The notes beneath the pieces were generated by a model. It was not told the origin of the DNA and did no database searches. It worked only from the letters and a program-made list of their open reading frames with translations. A program made the position numbers and the translations under genes. Below, in pieces: positions 55,783-62,505 of a DNA stretch of 64,000 nucleotides (the first letter of the stretch is position 1; every line of letters starts with the position of its first letter). The DNA is from Betaproteobacteria bacterium (GTDB lineage Bacteria; Pseudomonadota; Gammaproteobacteria; Burkholderiales; Burkholderiaceae), in NCBI GenBank assembly GCA_947453825.1, contig CANGHN010000001.1:1-64000 (forward strand), in the 5' to 3' direction.

Positions 55783-56454
55783 TTATTTCTTTAGCATCTG
55801 TTCATAATTAAATTGCTTATCTACGTCAATGATGGATTGACCCTGTCTTAAGGCCTCTACCATCGCCAACTCTTTTTCAGCAATAGCCTCCGCAGCATCT
55901 AAAACGACATCTAATTTTGCTGCAGGAATCGCAACTAAGCCATTAACATCAGCAACAATGACATCACCTGGCAGCACTGGAATATTTCCAACCCGGATCG
56001 GTATATTCCAGGCTTCTTGCACAATGCGCCCACGAGCAGTAATCGGTACCGTTCCTCTAGCGTGGACCGGGAAGCCAAATTCTTCGCAAGTATCCACATC
56101 CCTTACTGCGCCATCCACTACTACACCAGAAATCTTTTTCTGTAGTGCCCCCATGGAAAGAATTTCACCCCAACAATTATTATTGAGATCGCCACGGTTA
56201 TCGATCACAATGACATCGCCAGGCGATGCCGAAAAGATGGCATCTACACCTAAATGCGCCTTGCTCTTTGCAGCCCCTGCTGCAATCATGCGAATCGTAA
56301 TTGCCCTACCGATGACTTTAGTCTTACCCCACTGCGGCACAATGCCGATAACAGCAGCAGCGATTCCTAGCTTATCCAATGCGTCACTTAAGTTTGAGGT
56401 CGCTAACTTTTGTAATCGAGCTCTATATTGCTGATCAAACTCTGCAGACGTCAT
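55783..56454 (-). CDS. RraA-fold aldolase-like protein 1 (CHA/HMG aldolase type)
   Basis: 223 residues. The class II HMG/CHA aldolase-type segment runs from GDVIVIDNRGD to VVVDGAVRD. Glu97, then 20 residues, then Arg118-Asp119 gives an E-x20-R-D spacing, close to the D-x20-R-D motif of metal-dependent aldolases such as LigK/GalC. Next to LigJ it most likely cleaves 4-carboxy-4-hydroxy-2-oxoadipate to pyruvate and oxaloacetate. RraA ribonuclease-E inhibitor function is less likely by context. Its start overlaps the LigJ stop by 4 bases. Confidence 0.75.
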   Translation of the reverse strand: MTSAEFDQQYRARLQKLATSNLSDALDKLGIAAAVIGIVPQWGKTKVIGRAITIRMIAAGAAKSKAHLGVDAIFSASPGDVIVIDNRGDLNNNCWGEILSMGALQKKISGVVVDGAVRDVDTCEEFGFPVHARGTVPITARGRIVQEAWNIPIRVGNIPVLPGDVIVADVNGLVAIPAAKLDVVLDAAEAIAEKELAMVEALRQGQSIIDVDKQFNYEQMLKK

Positions 56455-57485
56455 GACACCGCTCCGGACTTAGGAATACGAGAATTTAAGCGAGGGAAAA
56501 CCTTACGGGCATTGCCCTCAAAGATCATTTCCTTTTCTTTCTTATCTAGTGCTGTAACGGCATTGAGGTAACGGCGGGTATCATCAAAATAGAAGCCGGT
56601 ATCAGGATCGATATCTTTGACTGCCCCAAAAGTTTCAGAAGCAAAAAGAATATTTTTGACAGGAATCACTTCTGTTAATAAATTAATACCAGGCTGGTGA
56701 TAAATGCAGGTGTCGAAGTAAATATTCCCCAGCAGCTTATGATTAATATCAGGAATATCCATATCTTTTGCCAAGCCTCTAAAACGCCCCCAGTGATAAG
56801 GGACCGCACCGCCGCCATGCGGAATCAGGAAGCGTAACTGCGGAAACTGCTCAAATAGATCTGAAGTGAGGCATTGCATAAAAGCAGTGGTATCTGCATT
56901 TAAATAATGCGCTCCCGTAGTATGAAAACAATCATTACAGCTAGTGCTCACATGAATCATGGCAGGAACATCTAAGGTAATCATCTCTTGGTAGATAGGG
57001 TGCCAATAAGGATGGCTCAGAGGGGGATCCTTCCAATACCCACCAGAAGGGTCTGGATTGAGATTAATCCCTACAAATCCATACTCTTCAATACATTTAC
57101 GCATCTCTGGCAAACAAGTACTGAGATCCACCCCCGGCGATTGGGGCAGCATGGCAGCGCCAACAAAATGCTGAGGAAATAACTGGGTTACTCGATAACA
57201 AAGTTCATTGCATATTGCGGCCCAAGTAGCCGAGGTATTGAAGTCACCAATATGATGAGTCATGAAGCTGGCCTGAGGTGAAAAGATAGTGACATCGATG
57301 CCCCGCTCTTTCATTCTGGCTAATTGATTTAACTCAATCGACTCACGAATTTCATCATCGCTAATTTTTAAATCAGCTACCTTTGGGCCTAACTCTGGCG
57401 TATTTAAATTCGCTACTTGTGCGTCACGCCAAGCTTTTAAGGCTTTTGGTGCAGTCGTGTAGTGACCATGACAATCAATAATCAT
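56451..57485 (-). CDS. ligJ: 4-oxalomesaconate hydratase (LigJ-like) amidohydrolase
   Basis: 344 residues, amidohydrolase TIM barrel. The N-terminal metal-binding IIDCHGHYT (His6, His8) is followed by TTAPKALKAWRDAQ, the characteristic LigJ start. Other metal and substrate sites: MIHVSTSCND, IPHGGGAVPYHWGR and FASETFGA. It hydrates 4-oxalomesaconate to 4-carboxy-4-hydroxy-2-oxoadipate in gallate and protocatechuate 4,5-cleavage. A 2-amino-3-carboxymuconate decarboxylase-like role is the alternative. No 4,5-dioxygenase gene lies in the window. Confidence 0.78.
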   Translation of the reverse strand: MIIDCHGHYTTAPKALKAWRDAQVANLNTPELGPKVADLKISDDEIRESIELNQLARMKERGIDVTIFSPQASFMTHHIGDFNTSATWAAICNELCYRVTQLFPQHFVGAAMLPQSPGVDLSTCLPEMRKCIEEYGFVGINLNPDPSGGYWKDPPLSHPYWHPIYQEMITLDVPAMIHVSTSCNDCFHTTGAHYLNADTTAFMQCLTSDLFEQFPQLRFLIPHGGGAVPYHWGRFRGLAKDMDIPDINHKLLGNIYFDTCIYHQPGINLLTEVIPVKNILFASETFGAVKDIDPDTGFYFDDTRRYLNAVTALDKKEKEMIFEGNARKVFPRLNSRIPKSGAVS

Positions 57486-57517
57486 GAATTTCTCTTCCTT
57501 GATGAGTTAAACCAAAT

Positions 57518-58297
57518 TTAGTTTTCTGCCAACCCTTGAATGCCCGAGCGCTGGATGAAAGACTGAAGCTTACCCGATGAAATCATCCGATCCACAAACG
57601 CATCAAGATATTGGGTTGAATCATGGCGCCCCAAAGGCACTCCTAGAGCCAGATACTCATAGCCAATCACCTCAGGCAACACCTTCGAGCCAGGAATTGC
57701 AGCGGCCATCTCAAACAAAATGGCTTTATTCGTAGAGAACCCATCGATTTCTCCAGACTTCAATAAAGCAATGGCTTGCTTTGTAGAGCCAGTCTGCACT
57801 AGTGTTGCATTGGGAATGATTATAGGCAGCTCTGATTGTGAATTACTGCCAACGCTATAGCCAATCTTGACTTGCTTACGATTAATCTCTGCAGCTGAGT
57901 GCGCTAGACTGCGGGGACTGATCAGATAACCTTTTTCGATCTTAATGACTGTTTTTGAAAACTGGATATATTTAGCACGGTCAGGGCTGGCATTGGTGAA
58001 CACCAAATCGACTTCATTGTTTTTAACAGCTGCCAAAACATCTGCATTTTTTTCAAACACCACAGGGGTGTAGCCCACCCCCATCTGCAAAGCAAGGTTT
58101 TCTCCTAGCTCGTAACCAATTCCGCGCGCTTGTTTTGATGTATCAGAAACCAAAATTGAGCTTGGAGTTCCTTTATAGAGACCCATCCGCAATTTTCCTT
58201 GCGGCGCTAAAGATTCTTGCGGAGTAGATGCGCAAGCAACTAGGAAGGCACAGCATAGTGCCGTACACCATTGCCTCCAGAATTTCATCGGACTCAT
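57518..58297 (-). CDS. Family 3 solute-binding lipoprotein
   Basis: 259 residues with a lipoprotein signal (lipobox LVAC before ASTPQ, about residue 22). The SBP_bac_3 fold is shown by GKLRMGLYKGTPSSIL, NNEVDLVFTNASPDRAKYIQFSKT and LKSGEIDGFSTNKA. This family binds amino acids or other small polar solutes for ABC importers or is linked to sensors. No ABC permease or ATPase is near. It is the only non-Bug receptor of the operon, located between receptor 2 and LigJ. Confidence 0.88.
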   Translation of the reverse strand: MSPMKFWRQWCTALCCAFLVACASTPQESLAPQGKLRMGLYKGTPSSILVSDTSKQARGIGYELGENLALQMGVGYTPVVFEKNADVLAAVKNNEVDLVFTNASPDRAKYIQFSKTVIKIEKGYLISPRSLAHSAAEINRKQVKIGYSVGSNSQSELPIIIPNATLVQTGSTKQAIALLKSGEIDGFSTNKAILFEMAAAIPGSKVLPEVIGYEYLALGVPLGRHDSTQYLDAFVDRMISSGKLQSFIQRSGIQGLAEN

Positions 58298-58306
58298 TCT
58301 GAATAA

Positions 58307-59272
58307 TTAATCTGGCTGAATATTGGCTTCACGCACTAATTTTTCGTAGCGTTTACGCTCTGAATTCAGATAGCTTACAAATTGAGCTGTACTACCAGGG
58401 CTAACTTCTCCGCCAACCGAACCCAATCGCTCCGTCATCTCCTTAGACTGCAAGGCTTTCTCGACCTGAGCATGTAATACCTTCACAATGCCTGCAGGAG
58501 TCTTGGCAGGAGCAATTAAGCTGTACCAAACGGATGCCTCAAATCCAGGAAAGCCAGACTCAGCAACCGTCGGTACGTCTGGAAATAATGGTGAGCGTTT
58601 TGCGCTCATGACGGCAATAATTTTTAGCTTGCCACTTTTCACATGAGGTGCTACCTCAAGCATATTGACAGCAACGAGATCTAACTGACCTCCAATCACA
58701 TCCGTGATAGCTGGAGAGCCGCCTTTATAAGGCACATGCTTTAAGGTAATACCTGCGGCCTGCTCAAAAAACTTCATAGCCATATGGGGCGTAGCTCCAT
58801 TGCCTGGTGAGCCATAGGTAATGTAATCTGGATTTGCTTTTGCAGCCTTGATTAAGTCTGATAATTTTTGATACTTACCGTCAGAGGTTGTTGCGATCAC
58901 CACTGGAACTCGACCAATCATCGCGATAGGCGTGATGTCTTTATCAATATCAAAGGGTTGAGGCTTATACAGTGACATATTAGCAGCTAGTGCATTTGCT
59001 GCCACCATTAAGGTATAGCCATCGGACGGGCTATCGATCAATTGTTTAACTGCAATATTCGTCCCTGCACCAGGCTTATTCTCAACCACAACCGTTTGAC
59101 CCAGGGATGCTGAAAGACTGAGACCCAAGGTCCTAGCAACTAAATCAACAGCACCACCCGGCGCATACCCTACTAAAACCTTAATAGGCTTATTGGGATA
59201 GTCCTGCGCCATCACATTGGCTGCAAATATGACACCCATAGCCATCAAAAGAGTTGATAGTATTTTTTTCAT
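58307..59272 (-). CDS. Bug/TctC-type solute receptor 2
   Basis: About 321 residues from the ATG at 59272; a TTG at 59278 adds only two residues. Signal peptide ends near NVMAQ. Receptor core: LVGYAPGGAVDLVARTLG, VVVENKPGAGTNIAVKQL, KHVPYKGGSPAITDVIGGQ and SVWYSLIAPAKTP. The first ligand loop reads YAPGG instead of the PWPPGG of receptor 3, suggesting a different ligand. It follows receptor 3 directly (stop at 59279). Confidence 0.92.
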   Translation of the reverse strand: MKKILSTLLMAMGVIFAANVMAQDYPNKPIKVLVGYAPGGAVDLVARTLGLSLSASLGQTVVVENKPGAGTNIAVKQLIDSPSDGYTLMVAANALAANMSLYKPQPFDIDKDITPIAMIGRVPVVIATTSDGKYQKLSDLIKAAKANPDYITYGSPGNGATPHMAMKFFEQAAGITLKHVPYKGGSPAITDVIGGQLDLVAVNMLEVAPHVKSGKLKIIAVMSAKRSPLFPDVPTVAESGFPGFEASVWYSLIAPAKTPAGIVKVLHAQVEKALQSKEMTERLGSVGGEVSPGSTAQFVSYLNSERKRYEKLVREANIQPD

Positions 59273-59278
59273 GGCCAA

Positions 59279-60229
59279 TTACTCTCTTGGAGCGCCTGAC
59301 ATTTTGACAATGCCTTCATAACGCTTGATTTCTGATTGAGCAAACTTAGTAAACTCGGCAACTGAACCGCCATCTACTTGAGCGCCAATGCCTTGAAGAC
59401 TTTTGCGAACCTCGGGATCTCTCAGTACCTTATTAATAGCAGCATTGAGTTTCTCGGTTACATCCTTAGGTGCACCTGCAGGTAACATCACGCCATACCA
59501 TGCGTTAGCTACCATTGGGACACCCGCCTCTTTCATCGTTGGCACATTGGGTAATTCAGGTATGCGCTTATCTGCCGCAACACCTAATGCCTTTAATTTG
59601 CCTGCTTTAATATTGTTCAGAGAGCCTGTATCTAACATCATGTCAATGTGACCCGCCATCAGATCTAGTGCTGCTGGCCCACTGCCCTTATAAGGCACAT
59701 GGCGAATATCCAAACCAGTAACTGTTTTGAACTGCGCGCCAGCTAAATGCTGGGAAGCGCCAATGCCAGCAGAGCCATAGGTAAACTTTCCAGGATTTTG
59801 CTTGGCATCTGCCATTAAATCCTTCATGCTGTTCCATGGTGAAGACTCTGGTACCACCATGATGTTTGGAATCGTGCAAACAAGCACTACTGGTGTGAAA
59901 TCTTTTGCAGCATCAAACCCTTGATTGCTAAACAAATGAGGTCCTGCAGCATTTGTAGAGCTTGTAGCCATCAACATAGAGTAGCCATCTGGTTTATCTT
60001 GCAGAAAAGCTTGTGTACCAATATTGCCGCCCGCACCACCCTTGTTCTCTACAAAGACAGATACACCCAGTTCTTTTGAAAGAGGGATGGTCAAAATGCG
60101 AGCCACCTGATCAGTGGCTCCACCTGGTGGCCAAGGAACTAAAAACTTAATCGATTTATCAGGGTATGCTGCTACTCCATTGATAGATATCAGCGCTAAA
60201 AGGCTTACCAATACAAGCTTTATGTTCAT
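59279..60229 (-). CDS. Bug/TctC-type solute receptor 3
   Basis: 316 residues with a short signal peptide (ends near GVAAYPD). Core motifs FLVPWPPGGATDQVARIL, VENKGGAGGNIGTQAFL, RHVPYKGSGPAALDLMAGHI and NAWYGVMLPAGAP. No Cys pair. Its ATG overlaps the stop of RraA-like protein 2 by 4 bases, so the receptor and that enzyme are made together. Confidence 0.92.
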   Translation of the reverse strand: MNIKLVLVSLLALISINGVAAYPDKSIKFLVPWPPGGATDQVARILTIPLSKELGVSVFVENKGGAGGNIGTQAFLQDKPDGYSMLMATSSTNAAGPHLFSNQGFDAAKDFTPVVLVCTIPNIMVVPESSPWNSMKDLMADAKQNPGKFTYGSAGIGASQHLAGAQFKTVTGLDIRHVPYKGSGPAALDLMAGHIDMMLDTGSLNNIKAGKLKALGVAADKRIPELPNVPTMKEAGVPMVANAWYGVMLPAGAPKDVTEKLNAAINKVLRDPEVRKSLQGIGAQVDGGSVAEFTKFAQSEIKRYEGIVKMSGAPRE

Positions 60230-60891
60230 AGAACACCTTTTTGTTTCAATGATGCATCAACCCACGAATCATCGTATTTGCCGTCTATGATTGATTGAAT
60301 GGTTTTACGCTCGGTTGCTTCTTTTTCTTTTCCTAATCGCGCAGCTTCCATCACTAAACTAGGATGCAAAGCAATAATCCCATCGCAATCACCAAGAATG
60401 ACATCTCCAGGATTAACAAGCATTCCACCAATACTCACTGCGGTGTTAATTGATCCGGGACCATCTTTATAAGGACCGCGCATATTCACACCACGCGCCC
60501 AACAAGGGAAATGATGTTTCTCAAAGGCTTCCATATCTCGGATTGCAGCATCAAATACACATCCCACTGCGCCCTTTGATTTAGCAATCGTCATCATAAT
60601 TTCACCAAATAGTGCACGCGAAATATCACCGCCACCATCGACCACCAATACATCACCTGGCTTGAGAATTTGGAGTGCTTTATGAATCATCAGGTTATCC
60701 CCAGATCGAACACTGACGGTTACAGCATTACCGCAAACCGATATCGGAGATTTATTGACTGGCGCAATACCAACAGCACCAATGGTTCTGCCTAAAACAT
60801 CACTCACAATCGATGTGGGAAGCCCCGTTAGCGCAGCGATACCCTCTTTGAAGGCTTCTTGTCTTGGGTTGATTTCATAACCGTTATTCAT
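60226..60891 (-). CDS. RraA-fold aldolase-like protein 2
   Basis: 221 residues. Motifs PGDVLVVDGGGDISRALFGEI and GCVFDAAIRD give Glu97-x20-Arg118-Asp119, the same spacing and numbering as protein 1 at 55783-56454, although overall similarity is moderate. It probably is a metal-dependent pyruvate-type aldolase or oxaloacetate decarboxylase-like enzyme with a different substrate. It follows receptor 4 after 19 bases and is coupled to receptor 3. Confidence 0.75.
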   Translation of the reverse strand: MNNGYEINPRQEAFKEGIAALTGLPTSIVSDVLGRTIGAVGIAPVNKSPISVCGNAVTVSVRSGDNLMIHKALQILKPGDVLVVDGGGDISRALFGEIMMTIAKSKGAVGCVFDAAIRDMEAFEKHHFPCWARGVNMRGPYKDGPGSINTAVSIGGMLVNPGDVILGDCDGIIALHPSLVMEAARLGKEKEATERKTIQSIIDGKYDDSWVDASLKQKGVL

Positions 60892-60910
60892 TTTTTTCCT
60901 AATTAAGTTT

Positions 60911-61879
60911 TTAATCTACAGTCGCACCAGTTCTCTTAACCAAGGATTCCCAGTAGGGAATCTCTTTGTTAATAAATTGGCTAAATTGCTCTGGGCTCCC
61001 AGAGACATCGCTAGAGCCCATCTTTGTTAAGCTATTTGCTACCTCTGGATCCTTCATCACCGCATTTACTGCTTTATTGAGTCTGGCTATTAATACTGAA
61101 GGTGTCTTAGCAGCTACAAATATTCCATACCAATTCTCAATCACAAAGCTAGAATAGCCAAGCTCTTTCATCGTCGGAATATTGGGGAAGTTCTTGGGCC
61201 GTACATTACCTGTTGTTGCTAGCGCACGAATTCGTCCTGAAGCCATCTGCGCCGCAATCGCAGTCGTTGTCTCAAAGGCAATTGGCACTTGACCAGCAAG
61301 TACGTCGGCCATTGCAGGTCCCTGCCCTCGATACGGAATGTGAGTGAGATCCAACTGCTTTTCTACCTTCAGCATTTCAGCCATGAGGTGCTGAGGGCTA
61401 CCACTTCCCCCAGATGCGTAGCTATATTTGCCTGGGTTATTTTTAATCAATTCAACCAACTCATTGACAGTATTAGCAGGGACAGCTGTATTGACATAAA
61501 GCACTAGCGGTACAGAGGCCACTTCCGCAACTGCAGCTAAATCTTTCGAAGGGTTTATTTTAAGCTTGTATAAGTTTTGATTAATGACTACGCCAGTATT
61601 GTTACCGAGCAATAAAGTGCAACCATCAGATGCAGAATTGGCAACAAATTCTGTACCGATATTGCTACTAGCACCACCCTTGTTCTCAACAATCACATTG
61701 GTAGCAAGCTGCTTAACCATTCCCGGCGCCAACATCCGTGCCAAAATATCTGTTGTCCCACCGGGAGGATAAGGTGAAACTAGTTTCACCACAGAACATG
61801 GGTAGGCGCTTTGTGCATTTGCCAATGGAATTACTAAGGTGCAGCAAATAGCCATTCCTAAAAATAGCTGTTTTTTCAT
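60911..61879 (-). CDS. Bug/TctC-type solute receptor 4 (Cys-pair subtype)
   Basis: 322 residues with a signal peptide ending near NAQS. Core motifs SPYPPGGTTDILARML, THIPYRGQGPAMADVLAGQV and FVIENWYGIFVAAKTP. Cys28 and Cys87 (in YPCSV and DGCTLL) match those of receptor 1; the two proteins are very similar along their length and bracket the operon. First gene of the operon; a minus-strand -10-like TATATT lies at 61945-61950. Confidence 0.92.
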   Translation of the reverse strand: MKKQLFLGMAICCTLVIPLANAQSAYPCSVVKLVSPYPPGGTTDILARMLAPGMVKQLATNVIVENKGGASSNIGTEFVANSASDGCTLLLGNNTGVVINQNLYKLKINPSKDLAAVAEVASVPLVLYVNTAVPANTVNELVELIKNNPGKYSYASGGSGSPQHLMAEMLKVEKQLDLTHIPYRGQGPAMADVLAGQVPIAFETTTAIAAQMASGRIRALATTGNVRPKNFPNIPTMKELGYSSFVIENWYGIFVAAKTPSVLIARLNKAVNAVMKDPEVANSLTKMGSSDVSGSPEQFSQFINKEIPYWESLVKRTGATVD

Positions 61880-62055
61880 GATTCATGTCCCCGTATTCTT
61901 TTATAGATAGATGGCAATATATTTAAGCCATTTTCTTCAGTAAAAATATACCCTACTCGGGTGGTTTTCACTGGATTTTGTCTGCCCCAACGATTCAAGC
62001 AAGCTCTGTTGAGCTACTTTTACAAAGCATGTCAGAGAAAGAATAAACTCTCTAT

Positions 62056-62427
62056 ATGACTTTGATCACAGATAGAGCTGAGCTAGCTAGCCTAGCCAAA
62101 TCCTTTAATGGCAAGCGATGCACTGACTGCCAGGCCTTGTCCTGCATTGGCTGGGAAAGTATTCCAGGCAGCTTTACGACAAAGTCCTTAGAGCAAGTCG
62201 GCACCTTGAGGCCTGAGGATGCTGCAGAGTGCTGGGATGAGGACCACCCCAATGGCACCAACTTTTGGTCTGAAGCGGCCCCTATCTCTATGGGATTTCA
62301 TCCCTATAACAAATCCGATGTTTATAAATGCAAGCAATGTGGCTGCTTGTATCTACGCTATACAGAATGTGGCGGCTACTATGTGGATGAACGCATTCGG
62401 CTACTGGATCCCAAACTCATTTCTTAA
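62056..62427 (+). CDS. Cys-rich hypothetical protein (zinc-ribbon-like)
   Basis: 123 residues; I do not recognise the family. Cysteines occur as CTDCQALSC (residues 22, 25, 30) near the start and as CKQCGC plus TECGGYY (92, 95, 97, 105) near the end, a pattern expected for zinc or Fe-S binding. No signal peptide or membrane segment. The codon use looks like that of neighbouring genes. It is divergent to receptor 4 and is followed by a terminator, so it is a complete single-gene unit. Confidence 0.7.
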   Translation: MTLITDRAELASLAKSFNGKRCTDCQALSCIGWESIPGSFTTKSLEQVGTLRPEDAAECWDEDHPNGTNFWSEAAPISMGFHPYNKSDVYKCKQCGCLYLRYTECGGYYVDERIRLLDPKLIS

Positions 62428-62456
62428 TCCATACAAAATCTTCAATCAATTCATAT

Positions 62457-62487
62457 GAAAAAGCCCCGATCACTCGAGGCTTTTTTA
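62457..62487. terminator. Bidirectional intrinsic terminator
   Basis: AAAAAGCC and GGCTTTTTT enclose a stem GCC-C-CGA / TCG-A-GGC (one C-A mismatch) with a TCAC loop. T-tracts on both strands. It separates the Cys-rich gene from the convergent lpdA. Confidence 0.8.
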
Positions 62488-62505
62488 CCAAGAAGCAATT
62501 GGCTG

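Noticed and set aside
62002-62015. Hairpin AGCTC-TGTT-GAGCT in the gap between receptor 4 and the Cys-rich gene
   Set aside because: Only five pairs and located between divergent starts, where a terminator is not expected; followed by a weak T-run only.
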